A stretch of 64,000 nt of DNA from the NCBI GenBank assembly GCA_964017045.1, contig OZ024810.1, positions 16,797,204 to 16,861,203 of the forward strand, given 5' to 3'. The number at the start of each line of letters is the position of its first letter. The stretch's first letter is position 1. The DNA is from Omphiscola glabra. Lineage: Eukaryota > Mollusca > Gastropoda > Lymnaeidae. Of this stretch, positions 10,406 through 25,400 are shown piece by piece. Under the pieces are notes generated by a model. That model made no database searches. It was not told the DNA's origin and worked only from the letters and a program-made list of their open reading frames with translations. The translations under genes were made by a program, and so were the position numbers.

Positions 10406-13400
10406 CTGAAATAGTTACGTCATAATGTTAGTGGATTTCATTTGTACAAAACAAAAAATATAAATTATTATTTATGGTAAAATTGGTTTTCACGCGCGAT
10501 TCAAATAAAAAAAAGAGAGATGGTCAACAGTCACTGTGCGTATCTCAGTCACTGGCTATCTTGTTGTTACATTTAACATGTTTGTGCTGTTATAAATTGT
10601 CCCCGTTATATTTCCTAGTAAAATTTATTATAAAATGTTTGATCATTCATATACTTTTTATGTTTTAAAAAAAAATGTTGTTATAAATATTGTTTCCCAA
10701 TCAATTCTATTTTTCAGAGCCCTATTGAAATTAAAATTCGTCATAACGATGAGCGCGTAAAATTATTTCGAATTGAATATAACATAACAAAAAATATATA
10801 TCTTTATTAAATCAAAGAAAATAAAAAAAGATTATATTATACTCGAAACGCTAAGCAAATGTGGTATCCGTAATTGAAGATGGTCTCACTCACGTCCTGA
10901 TATCGGTGAAGCGTTTGTTGTTTTAAAACCCTGATCTCGATACAGACTATCGTCTCCATGGTTACGGGCCTGATGTCCGTCCTCGTTTCCCCTCCGTCTC
11001 TTAAAGTAGACACAGACAGCGGTGGCCGTACCAAGAACAAGGACGGCACAGGAGACACTCACTCCTATAGCGATGTCCCGCGACGTGTTGTCGTCATCTA
11101 CAGCAATAAAACAAATGTCATCTTTACAACGGAAAACTATATGCCCTGGATTAAGACATGGAATGCACACATAAGTAGCTCAAAGATTTCATTTAGAATG
11201 CTGGAAGCAAATGTGTAGAAGCGCGGCTATTTTTCTAAGTGTACGCATTATATTTGACTGAGTCAAAGACCTTACGAAAACAGTAACTATAGGTCTCCAA
11301 AAAGAATGACAACGACATTGTGTGATCTTGCCGTCTACCAAAGTTACTTGACAAGACATTCATTAAAGTAAGGCACTCTACAAGATTCCTAATTAGTTCT
11401 ACCCCACCCTACCCCGGTATGGTACGTCCCCTGAACTATACTAATTATCCTATGTCCCATCGCTGAATTGTTAATCCAACTTTTTCCGTAAAACCAAAGA
11501 AAATACAAAGAGCAAATGCGATATTTTTAACAATCTCATTTAGCTTGGTTATCGGGATTTTTTTTTTTTTTAAATTGAGATACCAGCGCCATCTGGTAGC
11601 GTTAATTACATTGTTACATGGAGAATAATACATTTTGGAAACACTTGTGTTATTTTAAATAAAGGCTTAACTTAAATTATACGATATTTCGATATTTTCA
11701 TACAAATTTAGATGAAAACGGCAAAAATATGAATGAAATGCCTATAGATAACGTTAGCAATAAATGCAACTAAATGAATATTAAGTTACGTTAGCAGACC
11801 AGAAGAAGAACAAAATTAAACAGTTGACCTTCTGGACTTGGTGATTCTTCTTTGACAACTTCCAGCCTCATTTCAACTTCGCCTGCCTCACTTCTGACAC
11901 TGAGTACGTAGGTAGTTGTACCTCTGCTGTTGGCGTCATAGATGGTCAGGGTCACTAACCCAAACGGAGGTGTGAGAGGTAAATATTTGACGGAATAGTT
12001 GTCTTTGTTTACAGCGGAAGTGGATCGTCCAGTTTCTATTTTTAACCCGAAATCAGTTGGTTCCGGATATCCATATACTTCAAGTGTAAACACCGTGTTT
12101 TGATTGGGCGATACTTGGATGCTTGGTATTTTGTATGGGACGTTCTTTAGTTTTGGGGCACCTGGAAGTTTGGGCAAATTAAGTAGAGAATAAATTATTA
12201 AACACTTGAAATGTGAAGTAAAATATTGCAATAAATAAACATTTTACAATACAGGAAAATTCGTTTACTATAAAGATTAAACAAATAGTTAATCTAATAT
12301 CTCTTATGTCCACTTATATTTTAAAAAATAGTTTGTTATAGATTTTTTTTTATTTCAATACCTACACATTTCAAATCTCTAGAAATGTTATTTTCTTCTT
12401 CTACCTTTCATTTTTTCTTGATCAAAAATTTCTTAAACCAGATCCAGCTATATTTTGTATGTAAATGTGTAAAATTGTAAAAGCAAATATTGTTATTTTT
12501 TAAAATTAATTTATTCAAACCTAAGTAAAGATTAAAATTTTAAAATCACTCGCGATCTTACACATACATACAACTGCCGGAATAAAATATAGTTGTCAAT
12601 TAATTATCATTAATTGACGTCATCTCTAAATACTCACATGTCACATTGACGTCCACGAAGTGCCTAGATGACGCAGCGTTGTCCTCGAATCCATTCCGTC
12701 CACTGCAAAAATATCTGCCCGAGTCCTCACATTGTAGGTCATGGAGAGTTAACTCTAATACGTCACTAGCAGACGTGTTTTCTATGACCTTTCCTAGACC
12801 ACTTCCTGTAAGAACTGCTTTAGCTGAAGGCTCAGCTTCAACGTGACAGTAGAATGTCACAGAATTGTTGAGATTGACGGATACTGACTGTAATCCGTTT
12901 ACTGTGAAATTAATGACTTTTGGTTCATCTGAGGAAATTATCGCACATCATGTTAAGTAAAAATATAAATGCAATGAAACTCGAACAAAAAGTATGAATT
13001 CAAATGTTTGGGGTTTTTGTTGGTTAAAGTGTATATCTTTTATAATAGAATTGCAATTTAAACAAGGTTTTCGTCATAATGTTTTAATTAGGATTAAAGT
13101 TACTTCGTCAACATGAACTTTAAGTTACTAACCATAAAAATTTATTTTTATTGTCCCACCAGATTTTTGTCCAACTTCTGATCTTCCAATACAGTTAAAC
13201 GATATGGTTGACTCTACAAATACAAATGTATGTCATGTTTAGAAGTTAAATTTAAATTTTTTTTTTTTAAAACAACGATAATTTAATTATATATATTATT
13301 ATCATATATTTCAAACATCGTTTTTTAAAATATAAATGTATTAATATTTAAAATCGGTAATATAATTTAGACATAATGTAAAAAAAAAAAATAATATTCA

Positions 13401-16400
13401 GCAATAATTGAAAAGCTGCCTTGAAACATTGGCAACGTTTGGATATTCAAAGAAGTATTCAAAGTATGAATGACGTGAGCAAATTAGCGTAATATTATTT
13501 CAGGTAAATAAATGAACACTTTTTTAAGCATACCTGAAGTGTTTGGATATAATGTAAGAACGCTGACTTCACTAGAAGTTTGTGACCCAACAGACTGTCC
13601 GTCTTCTGTAAACCACTGGACATACCCTGCTGGACGTGACTGTCGGACCATCCGACACTTACACGTGGCTGATGTACCACGTCGGATGTGGCCATTCTTA
13701 ACACCTGAACCGCTTGGACAATCTGACGATATCTCAGCCTTAGGAATAACTGGAATGTAAGAGACTAAATGTAGACCACTAAATGCCAAATTAGCACACA
13801 CAAAATAAACGTCCCGCCATTCGTACATTGTTTTGATAAGGGGAAATAAAGGCTACTTATATTGCAATGAGGTATTTCTCACCCGCATTAATTTTAACTA
13901 CTTTGTGTTTTTTCCAGCGATACGTTAGTGATTTATAAAAACACATTAATAATTTGAATTACATAATCTTATTATAATTTTCTTTTTAAAAAGTCATTAT
14001 GGACGGTAATTTAAGTGCCCGGACATGGGTAGATGAAACTATTCTCTTTTTACCACCGTTGCATCAATACCTTGTTAATTTTTCGGGGATGAAAAACTAT
14101 TTTTGGTGCGGTGCAATTCTATTAAAATGGTTTCTTATTAATTATGTTTATGTGAATCTTTTTTGTATGTGTGGATTTAACTCGGTTAGGTAAATCTGAA
14201 ATGGATGTGGGGCGATATGTCGAGTGTGGGAGTTCACTAATAACTGTTGCGCACTTGATATTGTGTTTTACTATGACCCGTGTGTTTTTAACACATTAAT
14301 TAGTTAGTGAACACATTTCCCGCCATTTATTGGTTGACGTATTTAATAATAATTATGACGTCTATCCTGCCTTTTGGAGTATTTGAGTATTCGTCAGCAG
14401 TTGAGTAGTCGAAGATCCTTGTAAGCGGATTGCTGTGTGGTATTCTCTCTTATAGCAAGCTGCGCTATACAAGTGTTTAAACAAATGTACAGCCTGTTAG
14501 ATATATGCATAAATTGGAGTTTCATTTCTAATGGAAAAGACGTGTGTTTTATTCGGTGTTTAGCGTCGTATGAACGTGTGAAGAATCGGATGAATTAAAC
14601 CAATAAAATATATGTGGAGTTTAACAAACACACTACTATCATTTGTGAAGGACTGTCATTAATTTGAAGGCACATATACAATTTTAAAATTATAATAGTG
14701 AAATCAAAAACATGAATGTGAGATTGTATTTTCGAATAAAAGGCATTCCATTATAACTATAACTTAAATTAACATTTAAAAGTGCTTTTTCCACCCATTT
14801 CTATTTTTCTTGAGGGGGCACTATACAAAAAATATCGTAAGCACTTTTTAAATAAATCAAACTGCTTGCTTTTTAAATTTCAAACAATTGTTGTTTGTTT
14901 TTAATCATATACAATTCAAGTATTGAATATTAAAATGTAGCATTTAATAAGCTGTACTTTTTCATTCCAAATAATTTGCAATTCATTAAATTTATAAAGG
15001 ACAAAATTGGAACTGGGCGTTAAAAAAAAGACGAAGAAAACTTGTGATGATAACATCAATGTCTCAAAGTGCAAATAGGATGCAAATGAAAAAAAAAATG
15101 TATTAGATAATTTAATTTTTTTTTTTTAAATGTGTTACCTTGATTGTTTATATTTTCATCAACCTTACAAAAGCTGCTGTTGTATAAATAGAGCACATGC
15201 ATTGCATAAAGTGATGGCGCCCAATCGTCTCCGATCACAAGTGACCAGTTCAAGTTCATATTTTCAAAGAAGGAATGCAACTGAAATTGTATGACATACG
15301 ACCTGTAATGTCCACGATTATAAACGTATAGGGGTTAAAATCTATTTTTAACAATTAGTGTCAGGTTTACGCGTCAAGCTAGTTTAAAGAATTCGTTCTA
15401 AAATGTGATTTGTCCACATTTCTATCTCACGTGGACTGCGTCAGTCCCAGTCTATGCATTTTGTAACATGTTGATATGTAGCCCATTTATAATCATCAGG
15501 GTCGTATAAAGGACTTTGTAACTACTTACTTCTACTCCACCATATATTGATTCCGAATAAAGATCTTGGAAGATCAAAGGACTTGAAGCTGGTATTTGAA
15601 AAGAACCTGTCAACGATTTACTTTCCTCATCGTATTGAAAATGTAAAGAACTCTCATTAATACCTGGAGAATGTATGGGAAAAGTTGCTTTATGTACATG
15701 TATTTTAATTTAAATCTACCTACCCACCAACCTAGGAGCAATAGTTTTGGAAGACGGCTCCAAGCCCGAATTGATGGCCAGGATTGCGCAGACCACAACA
15801 GCACTAAAGAGGCTCAAGGAATTATGGAACGACAAAAATATAGCCACCAGCATCAAAATCAGGCTGATGCGCTCATTAATCCTCTCCATTTTCTTATATG
15901 CCTGTGAGTCCTGGACATTAACAGCAGAACTTGAAAGGAAAATAAAGGCGATGGAGATGAGATGTTTCAGAGGCATTCTTGGCTTCTGCTATAGAGACCA
16001 TATCACCAATGAACAAGTAAAAGAAAGGATTCGTCAAACAACTGGGCAGTACGATGACCTCCTGGCTTCTGTAAAAAAGCGCAAACTTGAATGGTATGGC
16101 CACTTAACCAGAAAACAAGGGCTCGCCAAAGAAATCTTGCAGGGCACAACTAGAGGAGGAAGAAGAAGAGGAAGACAGAGAAAAAGATAACATCAAAGAA
16201 TGGACGGGATTACAACTAGGCGATGCTCTGCATAGGGCAGGAGACCAAGAGGAATGGAGAAGAATCGATTTATTTCATTTGTGGCGCCTCAACGGTCGAA
16301 AGACTACAGGACATGATGATGAAGATGATGATGACCCACCGACCAACCTACTACCTACCTAACTGCCGACATGGCGGTATATTATGTCACTATGTCTGCC

Positions 16401-19400
16401 TCAGTGTATGTCTGTCCGTGTCAGGGTCTGTGTATCTTTCTATTTTTCTATTAATAACTTCAAAATGTATTCCAAATCTTTATTTTCACACTGACATTTT
16501 CTATGGATTATATTATCAGATATGTTCATGCGGCCGTAAATTTTTTTTAAAGTTTTTATTAAAAATATCAATTCCTGGTCTATGGTCCATAGTTTGTGTT
16601 GTATGTGCTGCTTTGCCTTCGGGTGGAAGCAATAAGAAATATAGAAAACCTGTAGAAAAGGGAAACAAAACAGGGAAAGTTTGGCTTGAACACTTCGACA
16701 GCAAAAAAACATACAACGAATAACAAAGAATAATAGATGAAAAAAATCAGACAGAATAAAATTACTTTCTTGAGATGAACTGGACAATAAATATTCAATG
16801 ATTTAATTTTACAGCAGCGTGAATTAACAATAACATAATTGGGTATGAAATTAACAAGGAAACGTAAATAATTATTAAAGTATAAAATAAAATTGGATAA
16901 ATACCGAAGATCACTGTACTACGTATGTAAAGTTATTATGATGACAACAAGGAAAGTATACAGAAGGTAAGATTAGATTATATTTGGAACTCTGGACAAA
17001 TAAGGACAGACACAAAAATTACAATTAGTTAAATTGTAAAAATGTTTGCTGTCTTCTATATTTCCTAATACTTTTAATCAACACAGAAATTTTGGAACAA
17101 ACTTTAAGCCTTCGTGATAGTTGATTTTGTACAGTCCTTAAAATCAAATGGTTTTCTATACTATCCAAAATATACCAGTGAGGGAAATGGGATCTATAGC
17201 TATTGGCCATCGCATTTTTCTGAATATTTCCAGATGGAATATGATCTGGTCTACTTCAATCACGTAGGGTCATGAGCTACAGTGGCTACGGTTTCAAATT
17301 TTGGTGCCAAAATGTGTTTTAATATCAGGGAGGTGGCTTCTAACACGCATGTTGTTAATCCTCTTGTCCCTCGGTAAAGCAAAAAGAGAATTATTTTTTT
17401 TTTTAAATCTCATTGGTGAGCATGTCTGCCATAATAATGGACTGGATTTTTGAGAAACAGAAAACAATCCGTAAGGTTATGGGGAAAATTTCATAAATTT
17501 TAACGTATTTCCATCCCTGGACATATGCTGATAACGTCAGATAGGAGATGGCGTCGGTGGACCGTCGAGCTCGAGCTCTTAATTCCCCCCCCCCCGGCAC
17601 ACCTCCACACGGGCCAGCCGCCGGGTCTCCCCGCCGACATACCGTGCGGGGACGCGCCGGGAACCTCCCCCCTGGCCTGGGGGACGTCCGGTCGACCGAG
17701 AACGCTGCGTTTAAAGCGTTCGTGATCCACTCTCCAGGAGTCAGGGCGGCTTTGCTTCCACTCCGGAGGGATGGTGTTGTGTTACCACCCCTCACCACCC
17801 AGGGAGTCTTCCGGTCGGGACGCTTAGAAACTTAATTAAGTGTAGAATCTGGTAGATGATATAGACGATTTTTGTAAGTTTTAACTTATCAGTGTCCTGA
17901 CTTACCTGGGGCACCACATGTGTAGGAACAATTGTAGGATTCAATAAATACATCAAAGTTGCCTTCTTTTACTTCATTTATAGGACACTCTCTTGTTTCA
18001 CTGTTGTTGAAAGTTATGACGCTATCTCCAATAATGATCGTCGCATTGAAATATCTCCAATAATACCAGTAGAATGTAGTCTTGTTTAGCATGGCCGGAC
18101 TTGTTTTGTCAAGAAATGTGTAAGCGAAATCCAAATGCCAAAAGCTGTTTTGATATTTATTCCCTTTAAACAAAAAGTCAAATTAGCGCAGAAATAAAAA
18201 GTTTGGATAGTTTATAAAAAATTAATCATTAGGATTTTTGACAAGCATATTTTAAATCATTTTAATTTAAATCCTAACATTTACAAAGTGTTTAAATAAA
18301 ATAAAAGTTTAATATGGGATGTCTTAATCCATAAAAGCTTGAAGCAAAACAGATATGTAGCAATAATACATAGGCCAACATATTTATGTAAATATATTGT
18401 TATGTAGACGACATGTTTACGTCATCTTTCCCTGTGAATGAACTCTAACAGACACCAAGCTCGGTACCGCATTTAGGGTGTGGCTTCCTAAACATAGTCT
18501 TTCGTGACCTTGTTGACAACTAAATAAAATGAATAGTCTGTTTCCTTAGAATGATCTGGAGAACTCTGGAAATTAAACCATTGTGTAAGGTATTTCTAGA
18601 AATATCAGTAAAACCGACTATAAAAGAATAGTAGCGCTATTCTGATATGTGCTATAATTCTTATCACGAGATATTTTGAGCATGTGATATTTTTGCTACG
18701 AGGCAAGAGATTTGTTAACTGTGTGTGTGTAGATTCCTTTACATTATTTACATTTCTACAACATTGTGTATTTTTCAACATTTTACCGGAACAAGCCAAT
18801 CATTATTCTAAATGTCGATAGCTTTAATTATGTTCTATTGATTTAGTAATTTATCATTATTATATTAAAAGTTATTGATTACATTTAATCCTCGTTTGAG
18901 TATCGTATTCTTTGTTATATTATTTAACTTAAAATATCGTCTTTTGTTGTGTACTGTTTTAGAACGAGCCATATACTTAGATAAGAGATTAATTTCTCCA
19001 CACGATAACAGTGCGCAATAAAATATATAAAACTGTGACTGGGTGTTATAAGGGATGACGTATTTTGAGACGCTTTGCCCGCCTTCCACGTGCATGACCT
19101 CTTTCAAGTCGGTCCCGTGTTGGGGCGGCTAGAAAAAAATATCCCTTTGTTGATACTTTTGTTTACTATCGTCCGTTTCTGTGGAACAGGATCGAACGAT
19201 CTAGAGAATGCGGGAAGCAGTAAGACTGCGTATTCCTTTTTCCAGAATGATCATCTGAAACTGGGTATAAAAGGGATAAGAATAAATGACGAGGGAGAGA
19301 TTTTCCTTTCCTTGATTACGAGGCATACTGTGTCATTATACTTTGTTGTGTGTAGAGATTTTTATTTCCTCGTACAATTTTGTGCTCATTGTATTTTTAT

Positions 19401-22400
19401 ATACAGTACCGGTACCAGCAAATCTGAAAGTTTATAATTTCAATCATATTTTCTCTTGCTGCTATTATTTAATTGAAGTTCACAAATTAAAAAGTTATTA
19501 ATTGTAATTAGCTCTGGCCTTGATTCTCGTTTTATTTGTTATTATTTTTAACCTTTGGTATCGTCCTTTATTATGGACTGTTGTTAGAACGAGCCCTAGA
19601 CAAAACAATAGAGATTAAATTCTCCATCTATAACGGTCCGTAATAAATTGGAGGCGTCGTCCGGGAAAGAAGCCCCCAGCGTAATAAATTGTGCGCTCTT
19701 CCATGGATATATAGAATCCATATTGTTTATTTCTCACAAGCCCCCCAAATAAATTTGGTGACTCGTCCTTGGATGTTTTTGAATCCATAAAATTATTATT
19801 ACACCAATAATAAATTGAGTGTTTGAGGATTTTTGACCCACTTTTTCTTTAATTTACTCAGACTAAATTGAATATACGATACCATATTTTTTAACGATAC
19901 TAATAACAGAGCTTGTTGCAATTTATTTTTGAAATTCTATTTTTTATAAAAGTGTTCACTAAGCTTGAATATTTATAAAACTTTTATTGTTATAATTTGC
20001 CTGTGTCAAAATGGAGTTTTATATTGTTAACCCATCAGTAGAGGCATTGGACAAATGTTCGAGAAAGGAGCTATTTTCCATTGCGAAAGACACAGCCGAA
20101 TGATCCTAGTATGGAGCTCCAACTAAAGCTCAAACAAATGGAGCTAGATGCTCAGAGAGAGAAAGAACGAGAGCTAAAGCAAATGGAGCTAGAACTACAA
20201 ATAAAATTAAAAGAAATGGAAATTAAGTCCCATTTGGGAGCAATGGAAAATAGACTCACGGCTCCAACCGGTCAGGGTTGCGATGCAATTAAATTTGCAA
20301 AAGTAATACCGAAATTTGCAGAAAAAGAGGTGGACCAATATTTTGCACAGTTTGAAATAACTGCCCAAAATTTTAAAATTCCTGAAAACATGTGGTCTAC
20401 ATTATTGCAACCGGCTCTGACTGGCAGGGCAGCCGAAGTTTTTGTATCCTTGAAAGCAGAACAGCGTGGGGATTATAACATTGTTAAATCCTTAATACTT
20501 AAGGCTTATGAATGTGTCCCCGAAGCATACCGTAAAAAGTTTAGGGAGCTGAGGAAACGGGATGGCCAAACTCACGTTGAGTTCCTCAGGGAAAAGGAAC
20601 GACTCCTGGATAAATGGCTGCAGTCAAAGAACACTGACACAGACTTCAAAAAGTTCAAGAACCTAATTCTGATGGAAGAGTTTAAGAATTGTGTTCGTGA
20701 AGAAGTACGAACACATGTTGCAGACCGTGGCGAAGGTGACGCACATACGGCAGCAGTGTTAGCTGATGACTTCACCATCTCACATCAACTCTCAAAGAAC
20801 CCATTTGACACCAGAAAAGACAGGCAAAATAAGGCAACAACATCGACTTACAGCAAACCTCCACAAAAGCCATTTAAGCCCGGTACAAAAGAAATGAGTG
20901 CAAAAGAAACATGTGCCTACTGTAAAAAAGAAGGACATAAGAGGGATGAGTTTTGGAAACTCAAGAAGAAAACTGAGAAGACCACACATCCTGGTACACC
21001 ACACAAAGTCTCCGCTTGTACGTCTCGTCATACATCTGGAAACACATTTTCAAAAGTCAAAAGTTTTGGCTCTCCAGATGTCCATACAAACTTCAAAGAG
21101 GTTTGTCACAACTCATCAAAGAGTTTCAATATGAACAATAAGGCTAGTTTTACCGACTCCAGCCAAGTTCCTGCTTCGACTGCGAGTTTTATGAGCTTGT
21201 CGCCAAGATCCTTTTGCTCCAAGAAGAGGTCTACCTCCAGAGGGCGTCTTACTGAGGACTTGAGTGCAAGTTTTGACGACTCTACACAGAGTTTTACTTA
21301 CTCTACCCTAGCCGAATGTTCTCGAGACTCCAACGAGAGTTTTTTTACCAAGGTCCGAAATTCCACATCAGAAAACACTGATGTCATACAAGACTTCATG
21401 CCTTTCATATCGGAAGGATTTGTATCACTGCCAGGTGATTTTTCAAGTCTACGACCAATTAAAATCCTAAGAGATGCAGGTGCTTCACAGTCCTTATTAC
21501 TAGAGTGTATACTTCCCTTATCTGCATCAACTGCTACTGGAAGCAACATACTGTTGAAAGGCGTAGAACTAGGATGTATCGATGTACCTATACATCTCAT
21601 CCATCTCAAATCAGACCTAGTTTCTGGACCTGTGGTTGTAGGTGTCCGACCAACATTACCCTTGGACGGCATCTCGTTGTTGCTAGGCAACGACTTAGCT
21701 GGTGGGAAGGTGAAAGCCGAACCCATCGTAACTCAAGAACCCTGTCACATTGAATCTCTAGAAGAAGATCCAGAAATATATACAGCATGCGCTGTTACCA
21801 AGGCAATGAGTTTGAAGATCTCCAAAGAAGAGAATTCACCAAAAAGTAATAAAATCCAATCTGAAATTGATCTGGGAACGACCTTTTTTGCCCAACTGAA
21901 TGAAGAATCAAAGGATCACAAAACACCAACTCGAATACAGCTTATTGAAGAGCAGAAGAATGATCCAGAAATCATTAAACTTCGAGAGAGCGCTATGACC
22001 GAAGAAGAAGCTGAGCAATTCCCTGTTTGTTATTTTTTACAAAATGACATGCTTATGAGGAAATGGCGACCTCCAGATGCCAAGGCTGATGAAGAATGGA
22101 GGATTGTTCACCAGATTGTAGTTCCTGCACTTTTCAGGAACGAAGTCCTCAACTTAGACCATGATTCACCACTTTCAGGCCATTTGGGAGTGAACAAAAC
22201 ATATCATAAAATCACGTCACACTTCTTTTGGCCCAAAATGAAGAAAGATGTGGTGGACTACTGCAGATCATGTCATACTTGTCAAGTGGTAGGGAAACCA
22301 AATCAGAAGATACCAGCAGCTCCTCTTCAACCCATTCCAGCGTTTGAAGAACCTTTCAGTCGCGTCATAATAGACTGTGTTGGGCCACTGCCAAAGACAA

Positions 22401-25400
22401 AATCATGTCACCAATACTTGCTGACAATCATGTGTGCATCAACAAGGTTCCCAGAAGCTATTCCTTTTCGCAATATCAAGACTCCGAACATCGTCAAAGC
22501 ACTGACGAAGTTTTTTACATTGTTTGGTCTTCCGAAGTCTGTACAGTCTGACCAAGGAACCAACTTCAAGGCTGGACTATTCAAACAAGTGATGAACCAA
22601 TTGGGTATAGAACACTGCTTGTCGAGTGCGTTTCATCCTGAGTCGCAGGGAGCACTTGAGCGATTCCATCAGATATTAAAGAACATGATGAGAACTTACT
22701 GCCTAGAACAAGAGAAAGACTGGGATGAAGGGATCAACATGTTACTGTTCGCCGCAAGAGAAGCAGTTCAAGAATCACTTTGATTCAGCCCTTTTGAACT
22801 GGTGTTTGGCCATACGGTTCGAGGCCCCCTTAAACTTTTAAAAGACACGTGGATGTCATCGACACCCACTGAAGGACTTTTGGACTATGTCCTAAAGTTT
22901 AAAACTAAACTTTTTAATGCCGTTAATTTGGCTAAATCCCATTTAAAGCATTCTCAATCCAAAATGAAAGTTTGGTATGACAAAAAGTCAAAATTCAGAC
23001 AGTTTGCTTCAGGGGACAAAGTGCTTGTACTTTTGCCAATACCAGGACAGGCACTACAAGCTAGATATTTTGGTCCTTATGTAGTTGAGTCCAAACTTAA
23101 TGACTTAAATTATATTGTGCTAACACCAGATCGTAAAAGAAAGAAACAGTTATGTCACATTAATATGTTAAAAGAATATGTAGAAAGAAAATGTGATGAT
23201 AATTGACCATTCTCAGAAACTAATGTTAACACAATCTCAACTGTAACTTCAGGACCTGAAGAAAATGTTACTGAAATATTTGACAGTGTCCCAGAAAATA
23301 TTGGTCATTACAAACTTAAAAATTCAGAAATTCTGGCCAATATAGATCAGAAACTCGGACATTTGTCATTGTCGGAAAAAGATTTTGTTAAATCTGTTAT
23401 TGCAGATTTTGTTTCACTTTTTCCTGATGTCCCTAATAAAACCAACATTGCTGTGCATGATGTTGACATTGGCAATGCAGTTCCGGTCAAGCAACACCCC
23501 TATAGGGTCAATCGGGAAAAACTAGAAGTAATCCGGTCTGAAATAAAATACATGCTTGAAAATGATATAATTGAACCAAGCTCTAGTAACTGGAGTTCTC
23601 CGTGTATTTTAGTCCCAAAACCTGACAAAAGTTACAGGTTTTGCACTGATTTCAGGAAAGTGAATTCAGTTACAAAGTCTGATTCCCTTCCAATTCCAAG
23701 GATAGACGATCTTATAGATCGAATAGGCGATGCCAAATATGTAACCAAGATAGACCTACTATCAGGTTATTGGAAAGTTCCTCTATCTGACAAAGCAAAA
23801 GAAGTCTCTGCTTTTTGTACTCCAGATGGTTTATAACAATATAAAGTAATGCCGTTTGGAATGAAAAATGCCCCAGCTACATTCCAACATCTAGTTAACA
23901 ACATTATTGCTGACCAGGAAAATTGCAGCGCCTATATAGATGATGTAATTATTTACAGCCAAGATTTTTCCAAACATGTAAAACAATTAAGATCTCTGTT
24001 TACAAAATTCTCGCAGGCAAATGTAACTGTAAATTTAAATAAGTGTGAATTTTGCCATGCAACTGTGGAATATTTAGGTCACATAGTGGGTCAAGGTCAT
24101 GTAAAGCCTGTTCAAGCTAAGATAAATGCTATTATGTCACTTCCACCACCCACTACTAGAAAACAGTTAATGAGATTTTTGGGAATGGCAGGTTACTATA
24201 GAAAATTTTGCAAAAATTTCTCAGTTATTGCTTCTCCCCTAAGTAATATGTTAAAGAAAAATGCAAAATTTCATTGGTCAGATGTTTGTCAGGAAGCATT
24301 CGAAAATATTAAAAATATACTAGCTAATGCTCCTGTTCTCATTGCACCAGACTTTAACAAACAGTTTAAATTAGCTGTAGATGCCAGTGATGTTGGCATT
24401 GGTGCAGTTCTTTTTCAAGAAGATGACCACAGTGTAGATCATCCTGTTTGTTATTTCTCAAAGAAATTTAACACCCATCAGAAAAATTACTCCACTGTAG
24501 AAAAAGAATGTTTAGGATTAATTCTTGCTCTACAACAATTTGATTTTTATGTCAGTTGTTCCTTACATTCAGTACTTGTTTTTACTGATCACAATCCTTT
24601 AACATTTTTTAATAAGATGGTCTCCAAAAATCAAAGATTGTTAAGATGGAGTATATTCTTACAAGAATATAATTTGGACATAAAACATATCAAAGGCAAA
24701 GATAATGTGATTGCTGATACTTTGTCCAGAAATTAATTTTCTCTGCACAAAAATTATGTAGTTGATTATAAGCTATAAAGAAGCTTGTTTAATATTTTTT
24801 TAAAGTAAGAAGTTTATTTTCTTGTACTTGCTTAATGGAAAAGAATTTTTTCTTTAAAGAGGGGAGGTGTTATAAGGGATTATGTATTTTGAGACGCTTT
24901 GCCCGCCTTCCACGTGCATGACCTCTTTCAAGTCGGTCCCGTGTTGGGGCGGCTAGAAAAAAATATCCCTTTGTTGATACTTTTGTTTACTATCGTCCGT
25001 TTCTGTGGAACAGGATCGAACGATCTAGAGAATGCGGGAAGCAGTAAGACTGCGTATTCCTTTTTCCAGAATGATCATCTGAAACTGGGTATAAAAGGGA
25101 TAAGAATAAATGACGAGGGAGAGATTTTCCTTTCCTTGATTACGAGGCATGCTATGTGTCATTATACTTTGTTGTGTGTAGAGATTTGTATTTCCTCGTA
25201 AAATTTTGTGCTCATCGTATTTTTATATGCAGTACCGGTACCAGCAAATCTGTAAGTTTATAATTTTAATCATATTTTCTCTTGCTATTATTATTTAATT
25301 AAAGTTCACAAATTAAAAAGTTATTAATTGTAATTAGCTCTGGCCTTAATTGTCGTTTTATTTGTTATTATTTTTAACCTTTGGTTTCGTCCTTTATTAT

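Noticed and set aside
17403..17835. Open frames in the G/C-rich island as a gene
   Set aside because: Open on both strands through composition; no domain and no splice context.
20081..20112. TTG at 20081 as the start of gag
   Set aside because: An ATG at 20011 opens a plausible gag N-terminus in another frame; the TTG frame is better explained by a frameshift in a dead copy.
24740..24867. Possible env gene or chromodomain after RNase H
   Set aside because: Only about 130 bp, with stops, separate RNase H from the 3' LTR.
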